A stretch of DNA of 64,000 nucleotides from Megascapheus bottae. Lineage: Eukaryota; Chordata; Mammalia; Rodentia; Geomyidae. The notes under the pieces are model-generated. The model did no database searches and had not been told where the DNA came from. It was given only the letters and a program-made list of their open reading frames with translations. Location of the stretch: assembly GCA_024803745.1 (NCBI GenBank), contig JANJXV010000020.1, positions 17,958,777-18,022,776 on the forward strand, in the 5' to 3' direction. Both the position numbers and the translations under genes were made by a program. Numbering within the stretch: position 1 is the first letter of the stretch; each line of letters starts with the position of its first letter. Shown here piece after piece: positions 1 through 10,795 of the stretch.

Positions 1-334
1 CCAAAAAAATGTGGGGGGAGATTCCTCACTTTTGTGAGTTCTTACCCAAGAGATACTAGGGTTGAGAATCAGGAGATTAAAAAGCAGGTGACTGTATCAA
101 TATAGATATCATTTTTTTTCAGACTGTACCCAGAGCTGTAATGTGTTTCTAGAAACAACCACAGTGACAGAAGGAATGTGGGAAAAGAGAGGAGAAAAAA
201 AGAAAAAAAAGAGGAAAAAAAGGGATGTATCATAACTTTAGAAAAAAAGGTGTAGGTAAAATGGTTAAGAGAAAGTAAGAACACCTAAAAATGCAAATGA
301 AAGGGAGTAGAAGAACAACAACAAAAAAAGTTTT
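1..334. other. Unique intergenic DNA
   Basis: AT-rich sequence with purine runs at 180-260. No coding or repeat identity recognised. Confidence 0.5.
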
Positions 335-1088
335 TTTGTTTTTTTGTTTTTTTGTTTTTTTTGTGGGGGCAGGATAGGAAACTTGTGTCTCCACTAAATT
401 TAGGATCCAAACACTTCACAAAGTCTTTTTCTTTTGTGATTTGGCTTTGCGGTTTTTCAGATCAGATTGCTTGATTGTGAAGACAAAGTTGAAAGATCCC
501 CAGGTGGCTTTGTTTACTAGGTCTGTGGCCTGCACAGGGGACGGACTTCAGCAGTGCTGCGGCTGGATTTCCGGCTAAGGTATGGCTGGGAAATCCTTTT
601 CCCTTTAGAATGATGGCACTGTCAGCAACACCTCTCAGGCTCCAATTGCTTTGGCCTGTGTTCTTGCCAGGAGTCAAGATGGCGCTGCTTTCAGCTGGAG
701 GGGGAGGGGCTCCCCTCCAATGCTGTTCCAGGAGCAGAAGTGGCAACTTCTCCTTGGAGGTACTCACAAATTGCTGGGTTCTCCGGTTCCGTGAAGCTGG
801 CAGGTCCGTGCACGGCCGGGTGTTGGCTCTGGGCTCGCTCAGGCTCTGTGTGGCTCTGTCTGCAGCCGGGGAGTCTGTGCGGCTGTGAAGCACTGTCTGC
901 TCCGTGGCTGGCGGGGCTCCAAGCTGTGTTCTCGCGCAGGTATTCTGCCTTTTTCCTCTCTGACTGAGGTCTCTGTGGCGCTAAAGCTTACTTAGGATCA
1001 ATTTTTGGTAAAGAACTGTCCCCTACGCTGCCAGAACTTGTATCTTGGCGGGAGCTCAGAGGAGCCGCCATCTTCCGCCAATCTCCCT
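335..1088 (-). mobile_element. L1 5'-UTR-only retrocopy with A-rich tail
   Basis: Read on the minus strand from about 1085, the sequence starts with a GGCGGAAGATGGCGGCTCC-type leader and a GC- and CpG-rich region like rodent and primate L1 5' UTRs. It runs about 700 bases and ends in (CA7)n A-rich DNA at 330-360 (on the plus strand a T7G-repeated run). No ORF1 or ORF2 follows. A 143-codon sense frame (462-893, minus) and antisense frames of 92 and 75 codons (610-888 and 740-967, plus) lie inside it. These are probably by-products of high GC. The target-site duplication is not clear. Confidence 0.6.
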
Positions 1089-1233
1089 GATAGTGGCAAA
1101 TTGTTAATCATTACGTAATGGATATGACAATGTATTGTCATGAATTTAAAACACCATACATTCAAGTGAGGAAGAACGTATGATTAATGCTTGGTCTTTA
1201 GTGAGTTAATTTAGTAAGATGATAATGGATCTT

Positions 1234-1470
1234 TTCTGTTGTTGTTTTTGGCCATGGGACTTGAACTCTTGGCTTGGGTGCTATCCCTGAGCTCTTCAGC
1301 TTAAGGCTAGCAGTCTACTTCTTGAGCCACAGCACCATTTCTGCTTTTCTGGTGGTAACTGGAGATAATAGTCTCATGGACTTCTGTGCCTGGGCTTTGA
1401 ACCACTATCCTCAGATCTCTACCTCCTGAGTAGCTAGGATTGTAGGTGTGAGCTACCAGTGCCTGGCAGC
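1234..1470 (-). mobile_element. B1-type composite SINE
   Basis: Minus-strand copy: right monomer at low coordinates, then a B1-like half ending TCCTGAGTAGCTAGGATTGTAGG (complement of the 7SL-derived CCTAGCTACTCAGGA region). It is flanked by a perfect 11-bp duplication TAATGGATCTT at 1223-1233 and 1471-1481, which fixes both ends. Confidence 0.85.
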
Positions 1471-1481
1471 TAATGGATCTT

Positions 1482-1904
1482 GTATGGACCAGCATTTAAA
1501 AGTACAGACCCTGGGATCACATCACATGTAATCTACTTTAGCTGTGTGGCCTGCAATGTATAGCTCAATCTTTCTATTAGGACTCAAGTTTTTATGAGCA
1601 TTGGATGATTCTTGTAAAAGTAATTAACATACTTCTTGACACATTGTAAATGTTTAACATACCTTGGTGGTGTTTTTATTATTATGAAAATAGAAATTAT
1701 GAACTTAAAATTAATTTACTCCACATTGTTTAAAATGGGAGGAAAAGCCTCCAGGTTACAATTCTCAGTGATTTTTAATGAGAAATCTTAAGGGACTAGA
1801 TTATTGTCATAAATATTTTAAGACTTGACACATAGCCATTACTTTGCTGTAAGGATAAGGGAGATTCCACAAAATAGTAGTTGCATGTAATTACAATGAT
1901 GGTT
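1482..1904. other. Unique intergenic DNA
   Basis: AT-rich, no recognisable repeat or gene. Confidence 0.5.
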
Positions 1905-1914
1905 TTCCTTCCTT

Positions 1915-1966
<52 letters not shown>

Positions 1967-2003
1967 GCTCTCTCTCTCATGCTCTCTCTCTCCCTCTCAC
2001 TTG
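1905..2003. repeat. (CT)n microsatellite
   Basis: A CCTT-rich lead-in, a pure CT run at 1921-1964, then CT blocks interrupted by ATG. The purine-pyrimidine strand asymmetry produces a spurious Leu/Ser-rich frame here. Confidence 0.95.
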
Positions 2004-3590
2004 TGCTCTCTTTCTCAAATCATCTACCTATTCATCTGCATAGAGTGATATCCAAAGTTATAATATTGACAATTTCAGAGTGGTGTACTTTTGCCTTACT
2101 CTTGATATTTTTATACACTTCTTTCATGAATATATATATACAATTTTTACTTAAATCTATAAAATATTAATTAAAAAATCCCCAAACAGAATTGAATATC
2201 AGTACAGTCTCTTATTATAATTGTAAATCTAATTTTTGTAAAGACAGAATTGCCAAGTCTTAATGTATTTATACCTTATATGCAAAGGACTAGTAGAACT
2301 GAATGACTATTATTTTTTCATGGCACAATACAGGTGTGAAAAGTTAACAGGGAATTTATAATTAGGAGAGATGATCCTTTCACACAGTTGAAAAGCTTCA
2401 TTTTGTATAAGAAGAGGTACATGGCTTATGTTTTAGAGCTTGAAGCAAGTACGTTTTAATTGCATGTGGTTTTATAGAGCTGCTTCCCAAGAGATATTCA
2501 AAAGGAAACATTATTTAAAGTATTTCTGTTACTCATAACAATAAACATATTCTTAATAACAATGGGAATCACCTAATAACTACTGAGTAGACTAAGAAAT
2601 TGGTGCACAAGGGAAATCCAAATATGCTTTCATACAAACTTGTAGGGATTGACTGTTGTGTAGCACAGAATGCTGTGATTTTCTCGGGAACAGCAGCTTT
2701 GTCATTCCATCCATTTCCAAGAGGACTTGGTTTCTCAACAAGGTCGTATCCCCTTTCTTTCCTTGGATATATACAAATCTCTTATATTCCCTTTTCCTAA
2801 CCCACCAGAAACACTGGCTACCGATATATACCAGCAAGCTATGAGCAATGGAGAAATGAGAGAGGAGGGAGGAAGGTGGAGAGAGATCATTACTCCAAGT
2901 TTTAAAAAATCTCTTCATACATTGATCTCAAGCATTTTAATAATTAGTATGTAATTTATTTTTATAACCTTTGGATGAGTCCATGTCAAGATATATTTGA
3001 TCCCTAACTACTGTTCAGTGTATTACCAGAAAAAGTATGGCAGCTAAACAACTTCTGTCCCTGCATGAGAGAAGACATAAATATAAGTAAAGGTGCTAGA
3101 AAAGTTTACTAGGAAAGAAATGTGGCAGAGAAACAGTATGTGGTATAGAGTTGCATGTAGAAACCAGCACTTCCGTCCATCTTTGCCATCTTTGGCCTTG
3201 TGTTAAACAGTAAGATGGCTTTCTGATTAGGGGACCTCCTGTCTGTTATCTGTAAGGTTATGACACCAAAGGTTTACTCTTTCGTCTTCTTTCTATTGCA
3301 CTCACTTCTTCCTTGTAGCATCCTGTTCCCATTTGTCATCGGGTAGGTTTTGGTTTATGGATTTCCAGCTGCAAGCTGTATTCCCCAAATATATTTCTAC
3401 TAATGTGTATTATATGATTATGTAAGTTATATTCATGATAGAACTGAGATGTTTGTGATGAAACTCAGAAAAGAAATACAGGATTATGTCAGTCAGCCTC
3501 TGCAATTTGCAGGAGAATATTCTTAATTTTAGGATTAGATTTGTTTGCTTTTCTTTTACTCAATAGTTGGCTTCATACTTAGATGAAAAT
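2004..3590. other. Unique intergenic DNA
   Basis: No recognisable repeat. The overlapping frames of 62-108 codons near 2592-2954 on both strands have no family signature and no splice or promoter context, so I regard them as chance. Confidence 0.5.
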
Positions 3591-3832
3591 TTTTTTTTCT
3601 TTTTGGGCTGCTCCTGGGTCTTGAACTCAGGGCCTGGATAATGCCCGGGAGATTTTTTTGGTTCAAGAGTAACATTCTACCACTTGAACTATAGCTCCAC
3701 TTCCAGCTTTTTGGTGGTTAATGGGAGATAAGAGTCTCATGGACTTTCCTGCCTCCACTGGCTTCAAACTATACTTCCCAGATCACAGCTCCTGAGTAGA
3801 TAGGATTATAGACATGAGCTTCCAGTGCCCAG
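3591..3832 (-). mobile_element. B1-type composite SINE
   Basis: T-run, right monomer with CTTGAACTCAGGGCCTG, a spacer, then B1-like CTCCTGAGTAGATAGGATTATAG, ending GTGCCCAG. Diverged (several substitutions and a small insertion in the right monomer). Confidence 0.8.
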
Positions 3833-4296
3833 TAGTAACTTTCTTACATAGGCATTCACTATCCTGTTTCCAAATGCATTTTCATATTTGTGTAAACCTC
3901 CTTAAGATTTTCCCCATTCTTTGGGTAGTATAATTGGCTCATTCTTCCTAAGGCTTCTGACTTTCACTATTATTGTATTTCTACAATACCATTACTTTAC
4001 ACTCCTGACCTGCTTCCCCTAAGTCTTTGTTGCCATTTCTTTTTCTTGAACTTCTTTTTTTTCTGTGTTGCCAGAAGACAGTTTTAAGTGCTGTTTTTGA
4101 AAGGGTTTTGGAGCATCCATTTTCTGAATTCTCATGTGTCTGAAAATGTAATTATTTTGTCAATACTCTCTAGTTTGGCCAGTCATAAAAGTTTCCAATG
4201 TTTTTACTCAGACATTTGAAAGCATGAAGGGTAACTTCATTAATTTGATGTTTCCCTGATTCTTGGTCCTTTTATTATCAGCTATCTCCATGTTTT

Positions 4297-4494
4297 GTTT
4301 TGTTTTGTTTTGCCAGTCCTGGGGCTCAAATTCAGGTCCTGAGCATTGTCCCCGAGCTTTCTCAAGGCTAGTGCTCTACCACTTGAGCCACAGCACCACT
4401 TCTAGTTTTTTCTGTGTATGTTGTACTGAGGAATTGAACCCAGCACTTCGTGCATGTTAGGCAAGCACTCTATCACTAGGCCACACTCCTGGTC
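4297..4494 (-). mobile_element. IDL-Geo-type tRNA-derived SINE
   Basis: Minus-strand copy beginning with a (TTTTG)n tail, then the right monomer and the tRNA-like left monomer. Near-matching flanks CTCCATGTTTT (4286-4296) and CTCTATGTTTT (4495-4505) look like a target-site duplication. Confidence 0.85.
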
Positions 4495-4505
4495 CTCTAT
4501 GTTTT

Positions 4506-4668
4506 TTTTACTCATTTATTTATTTATATTTTTTTCTCATTTTATTTTTTATTATCGAGGTAATGTATACAGGGATTATAGTTACATTTGCCAGATAGTA
4601 GGTGCATTGCTCCTCACACACTGATAGCCCTTCTTATGTTTTTGTCCCCATTTAATTTTCTATCTTAT
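4506..4668 (-). mobile_element. L1 3' end, truncated
   Basis: Complement of the L1 3'-UTR terminus seen elsewhere in the window (CTACTATCTGRYGAATGTAAC...CAATAA). Only the last 130-160 bases are retained, ending near TTTTTGTCCCCATTT. The T-rich left side is the poly(A) of a minus-strand insertion. Confidence 0.75.
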
Positions 4669-5210
4669 AGAATGATTGGTAGACTGATGTTACACCTTCT
4701 GGGCCTAACTTCTGTGTGCTTTAATTTTTCTCTTCTTTATCATTTTGTTTTTTAAACTTTTTTGTGTTATTTTTCAGATGTCTAACTTGATTTCAGCCAT
4801 TTCTATTCTAAAATCCAATCTCTCTGTTAAGTTTTGGATTTTGGTAATTAAGAATATATTTTTCAAGAATCTTGTTATCAGATCTCTTCTGGAAAAGATA
4901 GCAACTCTAACTTATTTTAAGTATGTCATATCTTTCTTTTATTTGTCAGGGATGAGTAGAGTTTGAACAGAATCTAATTAGAATGGAGAAATTATTTTCA
5001 ACGAATTATATCTGTTTCTCCTGCCATTATTCTGCCTGTCTACTTTCATCATTTCCTTTTTCCTGTGTTAGTTTGTAGAAAATGTTTGAGAATGCTATCA
5101 GATTAATTTCTGGAGGTAGTATGTGTGGGTTTTGCTTTTAAAAAAAGACATCTCTCTGGAATAAAAAGTAGAGTAGATTAAAAAAAGAGGCATAATTCAT
5201 TGATACTTCC
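4669..5210. other. Unique intergenic DNA
   Basis: No recognisable repeat or gene. Confidence 0.45.
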
Positions 5211-5217
5211 TTTGTCT

Positions 5218-5480
5218 AAAAGTAGGGGTCTGTTCCCTGCCCTTGATTCTGAATAAGTTCTGTCACCACATGACTAATAAAGTATGGTGAATAATGAATG
5301 AATGATGTGCCCAGTTCAAGAACCAGGTCTGTGAAGAAAGCAGTTTCTACTTCCATTTCTGTATTTTGAAGAGGATTTGTGGTCCCTAACTGAAGACTCT
5401 CTCGAGATGTCAGCCATAAGCAACACCCACACGTAACATAGGTAAGTGTCATTTTAGAAGTAACCACTCCAGTTTCAGTT
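5218..5480. mobile_element. Possible old MaLR/ERVL-type LTR fragment
   Basis: GGTCTGTTCCCTGCCCTTGATTCTG and the following order of blocks (CCAGTTC, GCAGTTTCTACTTCC, CTCTCGAGATG) recall old mammalian MaLR LTRs. The match is by eye and weak. No coding part. Confidence 0.3.
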
Positions 5481-6000
5481 GAACTTCCCACCAGTTTACC
5501 ACAGAGCATGTTCCTATCAAGTCTTGGTCAAAATTTGTAGTGAAAAGAAATTCAATATTGTTTATTGCTCTTTTAAGGTACTAAGTTTGGGCTATTCATT
5601 AGACAGCAGTAGATTACTAGGACAGAAGCTGACTATTGGACTTACAAGAGGAAACATTCTCAGAGGAAGACTTTAAACAGAATTAATTAGAATATAAGAT
5701 GACTTTCCTTCTTCACTAAGCATTACAAGTGTCTTCTGTTGCTTAGGCATTTAAAATCTGGATCCCTTCCTCTGAGATTGCAAGTATCTCCTTATCTAGG
5801 AGAAGCAATCTCCATGGAAACTGTGGTGGACTCTATGCCCCCATTTTCATGCCCATCGACCCTCTGAGTGCACAAGTACTCCTTCACAGCCCCCAAAGCC
5901 TGCCTCTCCCCAGCTGTTCCTCATGAAGGATTTCTCCCAAATCATCTCTTAACGTTTATTCACCCTTTTAACAATTTTAATTTCAATTGAGTTCATGTCA
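5481..6000. other. Unique intergenic DNA
   Basis: Nothing recognised. Confidence 0.45.
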
Positions 6001-6004
6001 TAGG

Positions 6005-6066
6005 ATCTCTCTCTATCTCTCCCTCTCTCTCTCTCTCACACACACACAGACACACACACACACACC
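6005..6066. repeat. (TC)n(AC)n compound microsatellite
   Basis: CT-rich run changing to CACACA, interrupted by CAGACA. Confidence 0.95.
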
Positions 6067-6233
6067 CTCACACTTTTATATTCTCATTTGCATTCTACCA
6101 TTTGACAATAGTACGTAAATATATGAGGTTTTTTTTAAAAAAATACCCAATTTATAATCTAAATATAATGTTTAAAAATACTGTATCAACCTGTAGCTAA
6201 CCAAATATATATGATGTTTACTAATGAAGTTTG

Positions 6234-6234
<1 letters not shown>

Positions 6235-6282
<48 letters not shown>
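6235..6282. repeat. (TG)n microsatellite
   Basis: About 24 uninterrupted TG units, followed by a short remnant of a SINE right monomer (GAGTTTGAACTCGGGGCCTC) in minus orientation. Confidence 0.97.
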
Positions 6283-6283
<1 letters not shown>

Positions 6284-6369
6284 TGGTAATGGAGTTTGAA
6301 CTCGGGGCCTCAAACTTGCTAGCCAGATACTCTACCACCTGGTCCATCCTCCCTGCTCTTCTGCTTTGT

Positions 6370-6705
6370 TATTTTTTTCATTTTTATTGTTATTATAAAA
6401 ATGATGCACAGATGTGATATACCTAAGTTAGATAATGAGTTCATTGCTTTTTGGACAATGTCACCCTTCCCTTGTTGTCTTCCAGGTTTTCCCTCCCATC
6501 CTACCCATGTCTTACCGTTCATTGTTAATATAGTGTCCAAACAGCTGCATTCACCTTTCCTCCACCATTTCTGTGCCCCCTCCTCATCTTCCCAAAGACA
6601 GATCTTTATCTGCACACATACAAACTTAAGAAAAAGAAAAGAAAATCAATAACACATCCACCCTATTGTTTCCATTTCCTAGAGTTTACATTTCTACCGT
6701 TTAAA
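6370..6705 (-). mobile_element. L1 3' end of an older subfamily
   Basis: Starts TTTTTATTGTTATTATAAAAATGATG and continues through GATAATGAGTTCATTGC, CCTCCACCATTTCTGTGCCCCC and GTTTCCATTTCCTAGAG. These blocks recur in minus-strand L1 ends at 10705 and 27800. Diverged. Confidence 0.65.
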
Positions 6706-6980
6706 ATTCTATCTGCCTTTGAGGCTGAGGTCTAATAAAAATGCTTTCTGAATCCAGAGTCTGGATTGACATTAATTTTCTGAGTTTCCCTGGAGAATAG
6801 TTGTACTAACTTCACAGAATATGCCTTGGTAAGTCTTGTATCATAATTGGAAGTCGATATGATTGTCTCTATCTCTAGACCTAAACTCTCAAGAACAAGG
6901 ACCTTTTCTTATCCAAATTATAACCCTCACAGTTCTTTGTGCACGGTAAATACTGAATGAATTTTGTGTATGTGTATGTG
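6706..6980. other. Unique intergenic DNA
   Basis: Nothing recognised. Confidence 0.45.
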
Positions 6981-6984
6981 TATG

Positions 6985-7201
6985 GTTATAGGTTTGGGTA
7001 AATGTGTGCACTCATGGCCTGTCTGCTGTCCCTGAGCTGTTTTGCTAAAGGCTAGCATTCTAGTGCTTGAACCATAGTTCCATTTCTGGCTTTGGGTTAG
7101 TTACTTGGAGATAAGAGTCTCACAGACTTTCTACCCAGGTGACTTTAGATCTCAGTCTCCTGAGTAGCTAGAATTATAAGCTTGAGCCACCAGAGCCCTG
7201 C
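6985..7201 (-). mobile_element. B1-type composite SINE, diverged
   Basis: Right monomer with GTCCCTGAGCTG and CTAGTGCTTGAACC, then GGAGATAAGAGTCTCACAGAC and B1-like CTCCTGAGTAGCTAGAATTATAAGC. Confidence 0.75.
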
Positions 7202-7915
7202 TCAATAATTTTCTCCTAAGTTTTATCCACTTATTACAGTATAAAAGGACAAAATAGGCAGAAATAAGAGAGGAAAAAAGGAAGAAACATTTTCTTCCCT
7301 TGGCATATATAGGACATGAGAGTAAAAGGCACTTCAACAAATGTTCTAACATGTCTAATCCTAGATGAGGTCTGATTGCCAGTTATAGTCATTTTTTCTT
7401 TCATAAGACAATAGTTTTTTCCCCATGACATTATAATTTAGCTTTATTTTTATCTTATCATATGACTTCCCTGTCACAGACATCCCTTCCCACTCCTCTC
7501 CAATGCTCCATTTTGTTCACATTTACCTTTTATTCTAGGAACTTTCCTTTTCTAAAACCATCTGTCTCTGCTCTTTACTGGCTGGTGTTTCTCTGGCTCT
7601 GTTGGACTTTGGCCACTTTGGGACTTCCACTTCTCCTGCCATCTGCCCTACATGTTAACATGGAGAAGCTACTTCTGTCTTCTTCTATTCATTATCTCTT
7701 TTTTATCTAACTCTAAATTCTAGAAATTTCTGTTATCTCTTACCTGTGGGTTTTCTCTATTCTTATATTACTAGGAATTTATTAATAATAAGTCTAGGTA
7801 AATTACTACTGATATTTTACTAATGTCTTACTCATCTCTCCACTAGCAGGCATAAGAATATGGGTTTGGGTAGATATAAAAATAGACAGATGGGATAGAT
7901 AGATCAGTTTATCTA
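7202..7915. other. Unique intergenic DNA
   Basis: Pyrimidine-rich sequence with no repeat identity. An 82-codon frame at 7462-7710 is compositionally biased and unsupported. Confidence 0.45.
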
Positions 7916-8131
7916 TCTATTGGAACTTTGAACTCAGGGCCTCATGTTTACCTAACCTGATTGTTCCACTGGCACTCTACCACTTCAATCGTGCTCCACC
8001 CCCTTTTTTTTTTTTTTTTGTTTTTTTGCTGGTTACTTTGTAGGTGGAGTCTTTCTTCCTGGGTTGGCTTCCAATAGAGATCCTCTGGGTCTTAGTAGCT
8101 AAGTAGCTATGATAGCAGGTGTGAGCCACCT
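7916..8131 (-). mobile_element. B1-type composite SINE, diverged
   Basis: TTGAACTCAGGGCCTCATG, a 16-base T run in the linker, then TAGCTAAGTAGCTATGATAGCAGGTGTGAGCCACC, the complement of the B1 5' region. Confidence 0.7.
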
Positions 8132-8585
8132 TGTAAGTTTTCTTTAATAATCTAAGTATCTCAATTCTGTATAATTATATAATATGATCTCATTCTATGC
8201 TAGTTTCTGCAGAAGTCATTTCTCTCTTTGGCCATCATTTTGTTTATAAAATGTTGGAGGTGGGTAGTATAATCTTGAAAATAATTTATCAGGTATAGCA
8301 TCTCACTGCATGGGGATTTAAGGAGATAACAGCATATTTTTCCAATATGGAGAATTGTTTATAAGTGCAAAAAAGTACCTTGAAATAGTTTTCTAATGTG
8401 TTTCAGCAACCATTTCTATAAACTGTATTTGAATGGGAGAGGACATTTTCTTTTTCTATGAAGAAAATGCTTATATTATTTTGTGCAGAGGTCTGAGTAT
8501 TCTGCAAGAAGCCAAAAGAAGTTAAGTGTAAATTCTTAGAAAAAGTCAAAAATAAATACAGAAAGAAAGAAAGGAAGAAAGAAGG

Positions 8586-8769
8586 CCTTATGTTATCTGA
8601 TGTATTGTATATATGTTTATTTGAAATAGGATAGGGAAGGGGGGAAAACAAGATGATGGGAGGGGATTGGGGAGGGAAATGGGGACAAAAACATGAGAAG
8701 GGGTAGCAATGATTGTTAAGAAATGTACCTTCTATCTGGTGAATATAATGTAACCTATTAATTACAAAA
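8586..8769 (+). mobile_element. L1 3'-UTR, 5' truncated
   Basis: GTTATCTGATGTATTGTATA, then a GGGAAGGGGGGAAAACAAGATG G-rich tract, CTATCTGGTGAATATAATGTAACC and a final TAATTACAAAAAA. This is the same 3' UTR as the young L1s at 27040-27440 and 58744-59138. Confidence 0.85.
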
Positions 8770-8771
8770 AA

Positions 8772-8802
<31 letters not shown>

Positions 8803-8837
8803 GAAGAAAGAAAGGAAGGAAGGAAGGAAGAAAGAAA
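8766..8837. repeat. (GAAA)n(GGAA)n microsatellite from an L1 A-tail
   Basis: Directly continues the A-tail of the L1 3' end, so it probably expanded from it. The minus strand reads as a Phe/Leu/Ser frame with no meaning. Confidence 0.9.
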
Positions 8838-9127
8838 ACACACCTAACAACAACAGCAAAAGACAAAGTCAAGACCCAACAAAATAAGCATTGGGAAATG
8901 GATATTTGCAAGGGGAGGCAGGACCAGTGGGAGAGGGATAGATAAATGAGGAGGAGAAATGTGAGGAGAATACAGTCAAGCATTTATTGTATGTACTACA
9001 AAATAAGAAAATATGGTAAATGATGGGTCAGAAGGGGTATGAGAATGTTGAGAAGCATAACACTGATCAAAATGCATTGTCTTCATAAACTGCTCTGTTA
9101 CATGTAGACTTTGTACAACTATTTAAA
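8838..9127. other. Mostly unique DNA
   Basis: AT-rich, no secure identity. Confidence 0.35.
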
Positions 9128-9423
9128 GATAAGGTCTACATCTGTAATCCTAGCTACTCAGGAGGCTGAGATCTGAAGATTGCAGTTCAAAGCTAACCCA
9201 GGCAGAAAAATCTGTGAGACTCCTCTCCAATAAACTAGTCAGAAAAATCCACAAGTGTCACTGTGGCCCCAATGGTAGAGAGCTAGTTTTGAGCACAAAC
9301 CGGCTCAGCGGCAGCATCCAGGACCTGAGTTCAAGATCCACACAACTGGCAAAAAAAGAGAAAGAATGAAATAAAATAAAGAAATAAAGTAAAGATAACA
9401 AAAATAAAAAACAACAAACAAAA
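9128..9423 (+). mobile_element. B1-type composite SINE with A-rich tail
   Basis: B1-like CTGTAATCCTAGCTACTCAGGAGGCTGAG at the left, then GTGAGACTC, a right monomer ending GACCTGAGTTCAAGATCC, and a 60-70 base A-rich tail. Confidence 0.85.
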
Positions 9424-9477
9424 ACAGAAGGGAATAGAATCAGTCTCTCATAATTTCTTCATGCTCCATATATTCTT

Positions 9478-10218
9478 TTTTAATTTTTATTGTAATGTAT
9501 AAAGAGATTACAGTTACATTCACCAGATAGTAGGGGCATTACTTCTCACACATTGATATCTCTTCTCATGTTTTTGTCCCCATTTCCCTTCCTCCACTCC
9601 CTCCCAGTCATCTTGTTTTCCCCCTTTCCTTTCCTATTTTAAATAAACAAATGAATGTGTATATAATATACAAGGTGACAAATTCAGAAGCAATAACAAT
9701 GAGAGATTAACCAAAGGACAACAAAGGAGAAGAGAAATAGCATAGCATATCAAGAACAATAATCAGGGGGGCCGGGAGTTTGGCCTAGTGGTAGAGTGAT
9801 TGCCTAACATGCACGAAGACCCGGGTTCGATTCCTTGGTACCCCACATACATAGCAAAAAGCCGGAAGTGGTGCTGAGGCTCAAGTGGTAGAGTGCTAGC
9901 CTTGAGAAAGTCCAAGGACAGTGCTCGGGCGCTGAGCTCAAGCCCAGGACTGGCCAAAAAAAAAACAAAAAAACAAAAAAACAACAATCACAGCAGATAA
10001 ACCTCTCGTTTCCATCACCTGGAGATCCTTTCATTTAGTCTTATCCTATATGACCTTATGTATTTAGGTTTTGAGCTATTGTAATCCTCTGTTAGGAGAG
10101 TCCTAGATGTGTACTAATTATGACAAATTAGGGAAACCATTGAGCCTGTGTTCCTTTGGGTCTGATTTACTTCACTTAATATGATTCCAAGTCTTTCCAT
10201 TTCCTTACAAATGGTAGC
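9478..10218 (-). mobile_element. L1 3' end (interrupted by a SINE)
   Basis: Complement of L1 3' UTR and the last part of ORF2 (CACTTAATATGATT, complement of AATCATATTAAGTGAAG). Flanked by a perfect 12-bp duplication CCATATATTCTT at 9466-9477 and 10219-10230. The SINE at 9766-9979 sits inside it, so the L1 is the older of the two. Confidence 0.9.
9766..9979 (+). mobile_element. IDL-Geo-type SINE nested in L1
   Basis: Well preserved. A box TGGCCTAGTGG at 9781-9791 and a perfect B box GGTTCGATTCC at 9824-9834 in the left monomer. The right monomer ends CTCAAGCCCAGGACTGGCC, followed by an A-rich (CA7) tail. Near-perfect duplication AACAATAATCA (9755-9765) / AACAACAATCA (9980-9990). Its intact Pol III boxes suggest a young copy. 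Confidence 0.92.
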
Positions 10219-10320
10219 CCATATATTCTTGAAGTAGTTTGAGAATGATCTCCATAGCTTGCAAAATGGGGGTTAATTTTAGTTGCTTATTGAAATGTTG
10301 AATAAATGATCATAAATAGT

Positions 10321-10548
10321 GCTGGGGTGCCAGATATTTCATGTCTGATAATCCTAGCTATTCAGGAGGCTGAGATCTGAGGATTGCAGTTCAGAGCCAC
10401 TTAGGACAGAGTCTCTGAGACTCTTTTCTCCAATTTATCCACCAAAAAGCCTGAAGTGGAGTTGTGGCTCAAACAGTAGAGTACTAGTAATTCTTGAGCA
10501 AAAAATTCTCAGGGACTGTGCCTAGGCTCTAAATTCAAGCCATAGGGC
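10321..10548 (+). mobile_element. B1-type composite SINE
   Basis: GATAATCCTAGCTATTCAGGAGGC (B1 half), CCTGAAGTGGAGTTGTGGCTC (right monomer start), ending AAATTCAAGCC. Leads into a (CA)n run. Confidence 0.8.
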
Positions 10549-10550
10549 TT

Positions 10551-10564
10551 GTGCGTGCGCGTGT

Positions 10565-10600
<36 letters not shown>
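10551..10600. repeat. (CA)n microsatellite at a SINE tail
   Basis: GTGCGTGCGCGTGTG followed by about 18 CA units, placed where the SINE tail would be. Confidence 0.95.
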
Positions 10601-10602
<2 letters not shown>

Positions 10603-10703
10603 TTGTGAGAAGTGACACATAAAAATTTATTATTCTGAATATTGCTTCTTGTATTACTTATTGCTAATGACAACACTGATTCACAGCTTTCTCCTAATTT
10701 CTT

Positions 10704-10795
10704 TTTTTTAAATTTAATTTATTTGTATTGTAAGGGTGATGTCAGAGGGGCTACAGTTACATAAGTAAGACAATGAGTATGCCTAACACAGAAGC
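10704..10795 (-). mobile_element. L1 3'-end fragment
   Basis: Short fragment with GGTGATGTCAGAGGGGCTACAG and ACAATGAGTATGCC, matching the 3' terminus of the L1s at 27800 and 60948. Confidence 0.6.

Noticed and set aside
8403..8843. 146-codon minus-strand frame
   Set aside because: Antisense through an L1 3' UTR and its GAAA microsatellite.
9781..9850. tRNA gene (good A and B boxes)
   Set aside because: It is the left monomer of a SINE: no acceptor-stem pairing, followed by the right monomer, A-tail and duplication.
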